A stretch of DNA of 64,000 nt from JAUMBM01 sp964441755 (GTDB lineage: Bacteria; Bacteroidota; Bacteroidia; Chitinophagales; Saprospiraceae), in assembly GCA_964441755.1 (NCBI GenBank), contig CAYTVG010000006.1, forward strand, positions 62,001 through 126,000, in the 5' to 3' direction. Shown here piece after piece: positions 16,507 through 25,175 of the stretch. The notes beneath the pieces were generated by a model, which was not told the origin of the DNA, searched no databases, and saw nothing but the letters and a program-made list of their open reading frames with translations. A program made the translations under genes and the position numbers. Every line of letters starts with the position of its first letter. Position 1 is the first letter of the stretch.

Positions 16507-18438
16507 ATGTTCAATCGAATATCATACCTCACAGCGCTCTGTATTGCGATATTTATTACCACCACCGGGTCGGCCCAGTGCCTTGAGGGGGACTGTCGCC
16601 AGGGAGAAGGAATCATGGTGCTCTCCGGCGGTAAGCGCTATGTGGGCCAGTTTGCCAACGGAGAGATGAACGGGCAGGGGGCGCTGTACCACAGCGATGG
16701 CAGCCGATATATCGGTGAGTTTATGTATGGCCTGCCACATGGCAAAGGAATGTTTATCGATGCTGCCGGCAACAAGCAGCAGGGAATCTGGTACAGAGGA
16801 CAGCTTTCGACAGAAACAGCTGTTGAGATGGCATCCCGGACGGTGGAACAGACGGGCTGTATCGCTGGTGATTGCCTCAATGGCACAGGTACTTATGTCT
16901 TTCAGGGAGGAGCCATCTACAACGGGGAGTTTAGGCATGGAGAAATCCACGGACAGGGCATTTGCTATTATCCCGACGGTTCTGAATACAGAGGCAATTG
17001 GACGCGAAGGTATCCGGACGGGCAGGGGGTAAAAACCTGGCCCGACGGCAAGTCATACAGCGGTCTTTGGCGCATGGGCAGACCCGTTGACGCACAGGGG
17101 CGACTGATCAGCCTCAGTGATCCCGGCCTGCACAGCAATCCGGTTGTACAAACGGGCTGCCTGCGCGGCAACTGCGAGCATGGACAGGGGTATTTTGCCT
17201 ATCCCGACGGCAGCCTGTACGATGGTTTTTTCAGTCAGGGAAGGCCGCACGGGCATGGTAAATTTACGTATCCCAATGGCGATGAATATACCGGCAGCTT
17301 TCGACAGGGCTTACAGCATGGGCGGGGAACGCTCACCTGCACAGACGGGCGGAAACAACAGGGAGAGTGGATTGATGGCACTTTTCAGCAGCCGGTGTAC
17401 GTACAGTCAAATCCTCAGATAGGCTGCCAAAGCGGCAACTGCAAGGATGGTTTCGGGGTCTATGTGTTTCGGGATCAAAGTCGTTATGAAGGTAATTTTC
17501 GCAACGAACTGCCGGAGGGCAATGGTGTTGTTATCTATGCCAACCGCGACCGGTACGAAGGTTCATTTGCCCGCGGAGCATTCAATGGTTATGGGTCATT
17601 CTACCAGTTCGAAGGCCCGACCATACGCGGTTACTGGGTGGATGGCAGGCATGTTGGTGCACCCGCCGAGCCGGCTACGGCCAACCAGCGCCCCACAGCT
17701 TCAGGCTCACCGGGGATGCCCAGGGTATGGGCGCTCGTCATTGGTGTTGCCAACTATCGGCACATGCCCGTGTTGCGTTTTACCGATGATGATGCCTACA
17801 GGCTGTATGCCTTCCTGATGAGCCCGGAAGGTGGTGCAATCCCTGACGAACAGATGGTCGTCCTGATTGATGAAGACGCTACCCGCGATAATATCCTTCG
17901 ACACATGCGTGACCTGTTTGGCAAAGCAGGACCCAATGATCTTGTCTTACTGTATTTTTCCGGTCATGGGCTGCAGGGATCTTTTTTGCCCATAGATTAT
18001 GACGGCCACAACAACCAGCTTTTTCACAGCGATATCAAGCGTTTACTGGACGCAAGCGCTGCCAAATACCAGCTCATTCTGGCTGATGCCTGCCATTCAG
18101 GTAGCCTGCTGGCTTCCAGAGGGCGCCAACCGGAAGAAAGCCTGAGCAAGTATTACGAGACCCTGGCGCGCAGCAAAAGCGGTACTGCGCTGATTATGTC
18201 CAGCAAATCAGAGGAAACTTCACTCGAATCGGGCAGCCTGCGTCAGGGGGTATTCAGTCACTTCCTCATCCGGGGGCTCAAAGGACAGGCCAATACAGAT
18301 GGCGATGACATAGTGAGCGTACAGGAGCTGTTCCAGTTTGTCTATGAGAATGTGCGGAACTATACCCGCAACCAGCAGAGCCCTGTGCTTGAAGGCAATT
18401 ATGACCCTAAAATGCCTGTGAGCAGCGTTTTGCGCTAG
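16507..18438 (+). CDS. Secreted MORN-repeat caspase-like protease (second of a tandem pair)
   Basis: A 643-residue paralogue of the preceding gene. After a signal peptide (about residues 1-23) come four modules, each opening with the motif C-x2-G-[DN]-C-x2-G-x-G (CLEGDCRQGEG, CIAGDCLNGTG, CLRGNCEHGQG, CQSGNCKDGFG) and continuing as two or three MORN repeats. The caspase-like domain begins near residue 405 (RVWALVIGVANY). Catalytic residues are His487 (SGHG) and Cys529 (DACHSG). Its caspase domain is closely similar to the first copy, while the MORN part differs in repeat number, as expected after tandem duplication and repeat turnover. A role in envelope remodelling, stress or killing is possible but not shown. 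Confidence 0.88.
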   Translation: MFNRISYLTALCIAIFITTTGSAQCLEGDCRQGEGIMVLSGGKRYVGQFANGEMNGQGALYHSDGSRYIGEFMYGLPHGKGMFIDAAGNKQQGIWYRGQLSTETAVEMASRTVEQTGCIAGDCLNGTGTYVFQGGAIYNGEFRHGEIHGQGICYYPDGSEYRGNWTRRYPDGQGVKTWPDGKSYSGLWRMGRPVDAQGRLISLSDPGLHSNPVVQTGCLRGNCEHGQGYFAYPDGSLYDGFFSQGRPHGHGKFTYPNGDEYTGSFRQGLQHGRGTLTCTDGRKQQGEWIDGTFQQPVYVQSNPQIGCQSGNCKDGFGVYVFRDQSRYEGNFRNELPEGNGVVIYANRDRYEGSFARGAFNGYGSFYQFEGPTIRGYWVDGRHVGAPAEPATANQRPTASGSPGMPRVWALVIGVANYRHMPVLRFTDDDAYRLYAFLMSPEGGAIPDEQMVVLIDEDATRDNILRHMRDLFGKAGPNDLVLLYFSGHGLQGSFLPIDYDGHNNQLFHSDIKRLLDASAAKYQLILADACHSGSLLASRGRQPEESLSKYYETLARSKSGTALIMSSKSEETSLESGSLRQGVFSHFLIRGLKGQANTDGDDIVSVQELFQFVYENVRNYTRNQQSPVLEGNYDPKMPVSSVLR

Positions 18439-18456
18439 TACGTCTGCGCAATCGAG

Positions 18457-18512
18457 CCTGTTTTACAGCCATCTTTGGCGGCTTATGCCACCAAAGATGG
18501 CTGTAAAACAGG
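18457..18512. terminator. GC-cored hairpin between convergent caspase and murA genes
   Basis: Arms of 26 bp (CCTGTTTTACAGCCATCTTT plus core GGCGGC) with one wobble pair and loop TTAT. It lies 18 bases past the caspase stop and 60 bases from the murA stop, placed to terminate both. Confidence 0.65.
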
Positions 18513-18572
18513 TATCCAGTCAGGTAGTTTTTTTATTCCAAAAGCAGCGAAGCGTATTTGAGTCGGGCTTGC

Positions 18573-19892
18573 TTACAAGCGGCGAATGTTCGCGCCCAAT
18601 GCATTTAGTCTCAGATCTATCTGCTGATAGCCCCTGTCAATCTGGTGAATATTATGGATGACGCTCTTGCCCTTGGCTGACAATGCTGCGATGAGCAGGG
18701 CTACACCCGCCCGTATATCCGGCGATGTCATCTCTATGCCTTTGAGCTGAAAGCGGCGACCCAGACCTATGACAGTCGCTCTGTGCGGATCACACAGAAT
18801 AATCTGAGCCCCCATATCAATGAGTTTATCCACAAAAAAAAGGCGGCTTTCGAACATTTTCTGGTGGACAAGGACGCTGCCAACTGCCTGGGTAGCAGTT
18901 ACCAACACCACACTCATAAGGTCTGGCGTGAATCCTGGCCAGGGAGCATCGTAAATGGTCATGATGGAGCCATCGAGAAAAGTCTGAATTTCGTACACCT
19001 CCTGCCGGGGGATATAAATATCATCTCCTCTGTATTCCATTGCAATCCCCATGCGCTCAAAAACACGCGGGATAATGCCCAACTGATCAATACGAGCGTC
19101 CTTAATGGTGATTGCAGACTGCGTCATTGCTGCCAAGCCGATAAAGCTGCCTATTTCTATCATATCGGGCAGCAAGCGATGCACAGCGCCTCCCAGTGTA
19201 CCCACGCCCTCTATATGCAGTAAATTGGACCCTACCCCCTGTATTTTTGCCCCCATAGCATTGAGCAGCTTGCAGAGCTGCTGTACATAGGGTTCACAGG
19301 CAGCATTGTAGATTGTCGTGATTCCCTCTGCCAGCACAGCTGCCATAACAACATTGGCCGTACCCGTCACGGAGATCTCCTCCATGAGAATAGGCTTACC
19401 AATCAATCTATCAGCAGAGAAAGTATATATACCACAACTGGTATCGTAAGAAAAATGAGCGCCAAGCTGCTCCAGACCCAGCAAGTGTGTATCAAGTCGC
19501 CGCCGGCCTATTTTATCTCCGCCCGGGCGTGGCAGAGAAGCCTTACCAAAACGCGCCAACAGAGGACCTATGAGCATGACCGAACCTCTAATCCTGCTTG
19601 CATTGCGAAGGTACTCCTCAGAGAGCACATAGTCAAGATTGATATGTGCCGCTGTAAACCGGAAGCTATTGGGTGCAAGTCGCTCGACCACCACCCCCAT
19701 TCCCTCCAGCAATTCAACCAACAAGCGCACATCGAGAATATCCGGAACATTGTCCAGCAATACCGGCTGGTCGGTCAGCAACACAGCGCAAATAACTTGA
19801 AGTGCCTCATTTTTAGCACCTTGAGGGATGATCTCCCCCTGTAGATTGACGCCCCCTTCGATTACGAAAGCGTCAGATAACGGACTAGCCAT
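18573..19892 (-). CDS. murA: UDP-N-acetylglucosamine 1-carboxyvinyltransferase
   Basis: A 439-residue MurA, the cytoplasmic enzyme that transfers enolpyruvate from PEP to UDP-GlcNAc in the first committed step of peptidoglycan synthesis. The N-terminal GAKNEALQVICAVLLT, the loop PRPGGDKIGRRRLDTH and the C-terminal RGYQQIDLRLNALGANI fit the family across its full length. Residue 126 in the active-site loop is Asp where E. coli has the fosfomycin target Cys115. Cys-to-Asp enzymes remain active and are intrinsically fosfomycin resistant in other bacteria. The gene follows the DUF4290 gene on the minus strand, separated by a hairpin. Confidence 0.96.
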   Translation of the reverse strand: MASPLSDAFVIEGGVNLQGEIIPQGAKNEALQVICAVLLTDQPVLLDNVPDILDVRLLVELLEGMGVVVERLAPNSFRFTAAHINLDYVLSEEYLRNASRIRGSVMLIGPLLARFGKASLPRPGGDKIGRRRLDTHLLGLEQLGAHFSYDTSCGIYTFSADRLIGKPILMEEISVTGTANVVMAAVLAEGITTIYNAACEPYVQQLCKLLNAMGAKIQGVGSNLLHIEGVGTLGGAVHRLLPDMIEIGSFIGLAAMTQSAITIKDARIDQLGIIPRVFERMGIAMEYRGDDIYIPRQEVYEIQTFLDGSIMTIYDAPWPGFTPDLMSVVLVTATQAVGSVLVHQKMFESRLFFVDKLIDMGAQIILCDPHRATVIGLGRRFQLKGIEMTSPDIRAGVALLIAALSAKGKSVIHNIHQIDRGYQQIDLRLNALGANIRRL

Positions 19893-19930
19893 GGATGAGA
19901 GATATTACAACTGTTATGAACGCGAGCTGT

Positions 19931-19982
19931 CTGTTCCGTATGTTCTCTGATGGTGTGCACCATCGAAGAACATACGGAACAG
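19931..19982. terminator. Hairpin between the DUF4290 gene and murA
   Basis: Arms of about 25 bp (CTGTTCCGTATGTTCT then a GATGGTG inner part) with two mismatches. It is 57 bases past the DUF4290 stop and 39 bases upstream of the murA start, so murA probably has its own promoter. Confidence 0.6.
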
Positions 19983-20038
19983 GCGTTTTTGGCCGCAAAG
20001 GGCGGCTGAATATCCGGAAGATAATTCCTTGAAACAAC

Positions 20039-20782
20039 TTATTTTTTATGCCGTTTGCCCGGATGCTGCTGCTGTCGCATCCGTCCTCCCCTCTGCTGAA
20101 AGGAGCCCTGCTGCTGGAAGTTGGGGCGCTGTTGGTTACCACCACCATGATGTTTGCCCGCAACGCGTTTCTTGCCATTGGGCGCAGACAGATCATCCAG
20201 CGAAATAGCTTCATCAATGACAATTTGCCCCCCTGAGAGATTTGCCAGATCGGACTTGATTACCTCGTCACTGACATAGTGCTCTTTATTCCAGGTTTTG
20301 TAAGCGAGCTTCATATAGGCACCAATAACCGCAATGAAGCCATCCCTTTTGGGTCCATCCGGCATTTCGAGCGCCTGTTGTATCATGCGCTGTACATTGT
20401 GCCCGTAGTGCCTAAACTGCGCCTGTGACTCCGGGTAAGGAACCTTATCAGGGTGTTTCTTAGCATCCTCGGGTTTGACAACAATCCCTTCAGGCGGGTT
20501 TACATCCAGCCCGTAATCAGCTATGCGGAACAGATGCTTCCACAATTTTTCCCTGTAATCCTCCACATTGCGGCTCTGCGGCGATATCTGTTGCATAAGC
20601 CAGATGATTCGCTCAGCAAAAGCCTGACGCTCGGCAGGATTGGCGATTGATTTGGCATGTTCAACCAATTTTTGAACATTGCGCCCGTATTCAGTTATCG
20701 TTATCTGGCTTTGCGAAGAGTTGTACTCATCGCTCCAGTCAATTTCCACTCGCTTGTTGGCCATAGTACGTAAGGAAGACAT
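20039..20782 (-). CDS. DUF4290 family protein with glutamine-rich tail
   Basis: A Bacteroidota-restricted family of unknown function, 247 residues here. The conserved part is visible in ITEYGRNVQKLVEHAKSI, KLWKHLFRIADYGLDVNPP and HYGHNVQRMIQQALEM. From about residue 210 the protein turns into a Gln/Gly/Arg-rich, probably disordered and positively charged tail (QQQGSFQQRGGRMRQQQ), suggesting RNA or other polyanion binding. The start could be ATG 20782 or ATG 20764 (MANKRVEIDW). The upstream TTG is unlikely. It begins seven bases after the glmS stop and is probably co-transcribed with glmS. Confidence 0.85.
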   Translation of the reverse strand: MSSLRTMANKRVEIDWSDEYNSSQSQITITEYGRNVQKLVEHAKSIANPAERQAFAERIIWLMQQISPQSRNVEDYREKLWKHLFRIADYGLDVNPPEGIVVKPEDAKKHPDKVPYPESQAQFRHYGHNVQRMIQQALEMPDGPKRDGFIAVIGAYMKLAYKTWNKEHYVSDEVIKSDLANLSGGQIVIDEAISLDDLSAPNGKKRVAGKHHGGGNQQRPNFQQQGSFQQRGGRMRQQQHPGKRHKK

Positions 20783-20788
20783 TTTCAA

Positions 20789-22630
20789 TTATTCAACGGT
20801 GACCGATTTTGCCAGATTGCGAGGCTGATCTACATCACAGCCGCGCAATACGGCAATGTGATATGACAGCAACTGCAATGGTATCGAAGAGATCAATGGC
20901 GTCAGCGGCTCCAGTGTTTGAGGAATTTCAATCACCTGATCGGCAATCTGGCTCATGATCGTATCGCCTTCATTAACGATAGCGATTACGTAGCCTTTTC
21001 TTGCTTTTACCTCCTGCACATTACTTACGACCTTATCGTATGCACTCTCGTTGGTAGCCATTACCACTACGGGCATTTGCTCATCGATAAGCGCGATAGG
21101 ACCGTGTTTCATCTCTGCTGCAGGATAGCCCTCTGCATGGATGTAGGAAATCTCTTTCAGTTTCAGCGCTCCCTCCAGTGCTACGGGAAAGTTATACCCC
21201 CTACCCAGATAAAGCGCATTGTGCCGGTCTTTAATTTCGGATGCAATGTACTTAATTAAAGCGTTACTCTGCAGGACTTTCTCCACTTTTTGCGGTATAG
21301 CCGCCAATTCCTCCAGCAACTGCCGGAAGTAGGTTGGCGTGATTGTCCCTTTCAGGTGTGCCAGGTGTAGCGCCATCATGGTCAGGAGCGTTACCTGCCC
21401 GGTGAATGCCTTGGTAGAAGCGACCCCTATTTCGGGACCAGCGTGAATATACGAGCCTGCGTCTGTCATGCGAGCGATGGAAGAGCCAACCGCATTGACG
21501 ACCCCGTACACCAAAGCCCCATGGGATTTAGCCAGCTCAATTGCAGCCATTGTATCGGATGTTTCTCCCGACTGACTGATAGCGATGACTACGTCATTGG
21601 CTGAAAGAACGGGGTTTCGATAGCGAAACTCGGATGCATACTCAACCTCCACCGGAATGCGGACAAGGTCTTCGAACAGATACTCCCCAATCAGGCCGGC
21701 ATGCCAGGAAGTGCCGCAACCTACGATGATGAAGCGATTGGCGCTGAGGATACGCGCTGCATGCTCTTCAACGCCTCCCAGCTTGATCCAGCCTTCCTGC
21801 GCATTCAGGCGCCCCCGCATAGCATCGGCGATAGTCTGTGGCTGCTGGTAGATTTCTTTAAGCATGAAATAATCATATCCCCCCTTCTCTATGGCCTCTA
21901 CCTGTAGTGCCAGTTCCTGTATATAAGGCAACTCCACATTGTTGCTGGCGATACTGCGCAACTCAAGTCCGTTGGCGAGGGTAATAGCAGCAATCTGACC
22001 ATCTTCGAGATAAACAACCCGCTTGGTATATTCCACTATGGGCGTTGCATCAGATGCCAAAAAAAACTCCTCTTCCCCAAGTCCGATCACCAGTGGGCTG
22101 GCTTTGCGGGCAGCTACAATTTTACCCGGTTCATTCTGATCCATCACAACGATGGCATACGCCCCTTCGACTTCTGAGAGTGCGATACGGACAGCCTCTT
22201 CGAGCGGCAGTACATCTCTACTTTTTACGGCATCTATCAGGTGTACCAGCACTTCCGTATCTGTTTCACTGACAAAAACATGCCCTTGTGCCTGCAGTGC
22301 CTGCTTAAGCGGTGCATAGTTTTCGATAATTCCGTTATGAACCAACACCAGCCGGTTGTCGGAAGAAGCATGAGGGTGCGCATTGATATCGTCCGGCGCG
22401 CCATGGGTAGCCCAGCGCGTATGGCCAATACCCTGTGTAGCAGGCTGGGTATTGTCGCCGACGAAATCAGCCATTTCCTGCACCTTGCCTTTTTTCTTAT
22501 AGATTTTCAATGAATCATCTAATAAGGCGACGCCGGCGCTGTCATAGCCGCGATACTCAAGCCTTTTGAGTCCCTTCAGCAAAATAGGGTAGGCCTCCCG
22601 ATGGCCAAGATAAGCTACAATTCCACACAT
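20789..22630 (-). CDS. glmS: Glutamine--fructose-6-phosphate aminotransferase (isomerizing)
   Basis: A 613-residue GlmS that makes glucosamine 6-phosphate from fructose 6-phosphate and glutamine, feeding peptidoglycan and lipopolysaccharide synthesis. After Met removal the N-terminal nucleophile Cys (MCGIVAYLGHREAY) begins the glutaminase domain. Two SIS domains follow with VGCGTSWHAG and ISQSGETSDT, and the C-terminus (RNLAKSVTVE) is the conserved catalytic tail. It supplies the pathway that MurA, encoded nearby, draws on. There is no sign of a glmS ribozyme upstream, as expected outside Firmicutes. A hairpin at 22667-22706 lies upstream. Confidence 0.97.
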   Translation of the reverse strand: MCGIVAYLGHREAYPILLKGLKRLEYRGYDSAGVALLDDSLKIYKKKGKVQEMADFVGDNTQPATQGIGHTRWATHGAPDDINAHPHASSDNRLVLVHNGIIENYAPLKQALQAQGHVFVSETDTEVLVHLIDAVKSRDVLPLEEAVRIALSEVEGAYAIVVMDQNEPGKIVAARKASPLVIGLGEEEFFLASDATPIVEYTKRVVYLEDGQIAAITLANGLELRSIASNNVELPYIQELALQVEAIEKGGYDYFMLKEIYQQPQTIADAMRGRLNAQEGWIKLGGVEEHAARILSANRFIIVGCGTSWHAGLIGEYLFEDLVRIPVEVEYASEFRYRNPVLSANDVVIAISQSGETSDTMAAIELAKSHGALVYGVVNAVGSSIARMTDAGSYIHAGPEIGVASTKAFTGQVTLLTMMALHLAHLKGTITPTYFRQLLEELAAIPQKVEKVLQSNALIKYIASEIKDRHNALYLGRGYNFPVALEGALKLKEISYIHAEGYPAAEMKHGPIALIDEQMPVVVMATNESAYDKVVSNVQEVKARKGYVIAIVNEGDTIMSQIADQVIEIPQTLEPLTPLISSIPLQLLSYHIAVLRGCDVDQPRNLAKSVTVE

Positions 22631-22666
22631 GGGTCAATTTTTAATTTGTTAATGTTATGCGCACAA

Positions 22667-22706
22667 GCCAGCTTGCGGTCATGGGTGTCCATATCCGCGA
22701 GCTGGC
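22667..22706. terminator. Hairpin between the DUF4270 gene and glmS
   Basis: GCCAGCTTGCGG ... CCGCGAGCTGGC, one mismatch in 12 bp, with a small inner ATGG/CCAT repeat. It lies 57 bases past the DUF4270 stop. A T6 run follows on the plus strand only, so its strength for the minus-strand transcript is uncertain. Confidence 0.45.
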
Positions 22707-22762
22707 GCTTTTTTACAACTTCACTGGGTGAATTGTGGATTACCGAATGGGATGAGCTATAC

Positions 22763-24109
22763 TTACTGTATTGAGGTGAGTGCCAGTTTTAACCTGACGG
22801 GCGAATCAGACCGGCCACTTCCCCTGAGCACCACTCTGTTCGGGGTGCTTCCTACGGGAGAGATGGCAAGATACAATTTTTCCGGCTGAGTTCCCTCCAA
22901 CATATACTGAAGATGAAAAGGAATATTTAATTCATAGCGGGTGAGTCCGTCTTTCACTGACTTTCGGCCACCGTGGAAAGCCAAATCAGTAGAGATGCTC
23001 ACATCCTGGATTACATCCAGATTGCCGGTTGTAGCATTCCGCTTGATCAGTACCAGTTGGGGAGGTAGCTTGTACTTAGCGGTATCATCTACCGCCAGCA
23101 AGTCCATCGTAAGTTCCAGGGTAGCCCTGTTGACGGCATAATTTTGCAGATTTCGCAATTCCGGAAACTCCAGTTCGACAAACAACCCCTGTAAGCCCTG
23201 TAAAAACAAGAGGCTGTCAGATAAGGCTGTTGAACCAATGAATGACTCTACCACAGCATCATTGCGTTGGTAGTGATAGCTACTCACCCTGGGGCTATTG
23301 GAGCGGAGCGGAAAAATATATTCTCCCGGCACGCCGGAACGGCTGTAATACACATACAAACCTGCCCAGGTATTAGCAAGTTTGAGGTTGAGCAGGCCCT
23401 GCGAAACAGCACTTGGCTTAATCATGATGCCTGGCAGAAAGTCCAGCCACAAGGAGTCAGAACTCAATTGAGCTGAATCCCGGCCTGCCAGCTGGCTGGC
23501 AAACTGATCAGACAACCTTACCCGCATGTGTGGCTGCACAAGCGCAGTATCTCCAAAAGGAGCAAAAGTCCTCGTCACAAAAACCGAATCGAATCTGGGT
23601 GTAATGGTCTGCTGACCAATAGACGCCCCTGTGGAGAAGGAAACATTGGAGTAGTAGGTAGCAGCCGAATTAATGCGCTCCGTCATCGCCAGAACTTCCA
23701 CACCAAAAGGCTGATTTACAAAGCCATAGTGCCCGTCTAATGAAAGTGGCAGCACTAACACAACAGAATCAATCTGAGCGTCCTCAAAATCGGGCGGAAG
23801 CAGATCTCCTGTCACCGGGTCGATGAACAAACGAGGTTGGGCATAGACCGCAGCGATCGTACGGCCAAAGACCGGATCCGCCATATCACCAAAATAAAAG
23901 TCTGTTCGGGTAAATACTAAATCCGGAGAATACGTAATAACAGAGTCTCCCAGGATAGTAGTAGCCTTGACAGCCAGCGTATCCGTGTATGCCACTTCAG
24001 CTCTGTCACCTTCCAACAGTTCTGTTCCGACAAAAGTAGGATCTGTGCAGGCGAAAGCTGTCAGTAAAAAAATAAGTGCTGCAACAGCCAAAAAGTATGT
24101 AGATTTCAT
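22763..24109 (-). CDS. DUF4270 family lipoprotein
   Basis: A 448-residue Bacteroidota-specific surface or periplasmic protein of unknown function. The N-terminal hydrophobic stretch ends in LTAFACTDPTFVG, a lipoprotein-like signal with Cys at about residue 21. The next segment (VGTELLEGD, LAVKATTILGDSV, YFGDMADPVFGRTIA) is typical of DUF4270. The rest looks like beta-rich repeats. As I recall, this gene commonly sits between glmS and the glycogen-synthase-like gene next to panC in Bacteroidota, exactly as here, but its role is unknown. Confidence 0.85.
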   Translation of the reverse strand: MKSTYFLAVAALIFLLTAFACTDPTFVGTELLEGDRAEVAYTDTLAVKATTILGDSVITYSPDLVFTRTDFYFGDMADPVFGRTIAAVYAQPRLFIDPVTGDLLPPDFEDAQIDSVVLVLPLSLDGHYGFVNQPFGVEVLAMTERINSAATYYSNVSFSTGASIGQQTITPRFDSVFVTRTFAPFGDTALVQPHMRVRLSDQFASQLAGRDSAQLSSDSLWLDFLPGIMIKPSAVSQGLLNLKLANTWAGLYVYYSRSGVPGEYIFPLRSNSPRVSSYHYQRNDAVVESFIGSTALSDSLLFLQGLQGLFVELEFPELRNLQNYAVNRATLELTMDLLAVDDTAKYKLPPQLVLIKRNATTGNLDVIQDVSISTDLAFHGGRKSVKDGLTRYELNIPFHLQYMLEGTQPEKLYLAISPVGSTPNRVVLRGSGRSDSPVRLKLALTSIQ

Positions 24110-24217
24110 AAGGTTATTTGACCCGATTTACGAAAGGGTAAAAACATTCACTAACAACTGCCCCTGAGCCGCCCGTATTGTTCGGAAAGGGTACAATTAA
24201 TAATCGAACAAGCGCTA

Positions 24218-25021
24218 CTACCCAAGTAAAACTTGGTAAAAATCGAGATATGCTGCCATTGGCAGATCGGGAGTTGCCTGCAGTATTGGCTTACCCAGCT
24301 TGTCAAGAGCAGCCGCCACGCCGGCACTGTGCGTATCGCTATTGAGTACAACCCCGTCCGAATAAGCAAATGCACCTTCGTGAACCGTTGCACCCGAATC
24401 GCCGTAATACTGGAGTAAATCGCTCTCCGACAAATTGTTGATAGAAGCTTTGGCAGTGAACGTATCAGCCAGTAGTGCCTCATCTTCAGACTCATACACG
24501 GAGTATACCACACGGGCATGCTGAAAAAGAGGCTCGCTTCGGTAGGCCGTCTTCAAGTACAGAGGAATCAGGCTGGTCATCCATCCATGGCAATGAACCA
24601 GATCGGGAGCCCATCCAAATTTTTTGACTGTCTCCAGCACGCCCTTACAGAAGAAGACCATCCTGTCTACATTATCATCATAGACTTTATTGTGGCCATC
24701 CCGGAACACATGTTTTCTGCGAAAAAAATCATCATTATCCAAAAAATAGACCTGCATGCGAGCCTCCTGTAAAGAAGCTACCTTGATGATCAGCGGATAA
24801 TCGTCATCATCGACAATGATATTCATTCCCGACAACCTGACGACCTCATGCAGCCGATGACGGCGTTCGTTGATGGTCCCGAATCGGGGCATCAGCACCC
24901 GAATCTCCATGTTGTGATCCTGAACGTATGGTGCGAGTTCTCGTACCAAAGCGGAGATTTCACCTGTCTCAGTGTAAGGTTGCATCTCCTGGGTAACGAT
25001 CAACACTCTTTTTTTATTCAT
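24218..25021 (-). CDS. Glycogen/starch-synthase-like protein, N-terminal GT5 half only
   Basis: A 267-residue protein resembling the N-terminal Rossmann half of GT5 glycogen synthases: VLIVTQEMQPYTETGEISAL near the start, VYDDNVDRMVFFCKGVLE and PDLVHCHGWMTSLIPLYLK (about residues 135-155). The C-terminal ADP-glucose-binding half of a full synthase (total about 480 residues) is missing, so classical glycogen synthesis is doubtful. Bacteroidota often carry such a short protein divergent from panC. The ATG at 25019-25021 is preferred over a 61-codon extension that runs through the promoter region. A TACCTTTG box (minus strand) lies 46 bases upstream. Confidence 0.8.
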   Translation of the reverse strand: MNKKRVLIVTQEMQPYTETGEISALVRELAPYVQDHNMEIRVLMPRFGTINERRHRLHEVVRLSGMNIIVDDDDYPLIIKVASLQEARMQVYFLDNDDFFRRKHVFRDGHNKVYDDNVDRMVFFCKGVLETVKKFGWAPDLVHCHGWMTSLIPLYLKTAYRSEPLFQHARVVYSVYESEDEALLADTFTAKASINNLSESDLLQYYGDSGATVHEGAFAYSDGVVLNSDTHSAGVAAALDKLGKPILQATPDLPMAAYLDFYQVLLG

Positions 25022-25067
25022 ACACCCTTGGTATATAGAAAATGACGTAAGTCTGCAAATGAATATA

Positions 25068-25075
25068 CAAAGGTA
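25068..25075 (-). promoter_or_regulatory. -7 box for the GT5-like gene
   Basis: Minus-strand TACCTTTG matches TAnnTTTG exactly, 47 bases before the ATG at 25021, within the 154-bp divergent region shared with panC. Confidence 0.5.
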
Positions 25076-25137
25076 GTAAAAATCAGGCAGTTTCAACCTA
25101 TTTAATTCTGCGAAAGCCCCTGCGGTGCAAAAACTGC

Positions 25138-25145
25138 TATATTTG
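25138..25145 (+). promoter_or_regulatory. -7 box for panC
   Basis: TATATTTG matches TAnnTTTG exactly, 30 bases before the panC ATG. No good TTTG lies exactly 19 bp upstream. Confidence 0.5.
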
Positions 25146-25175
25146 CTGCTTGTTACCAGTATAATTTGATTCTTT

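Noticed and set aside
22631..22762. glmS ribozyme
   Set aside because: The region has only a simple hairpin and is far too short for the ribozyme core, which is known mainly from Firmicutes.
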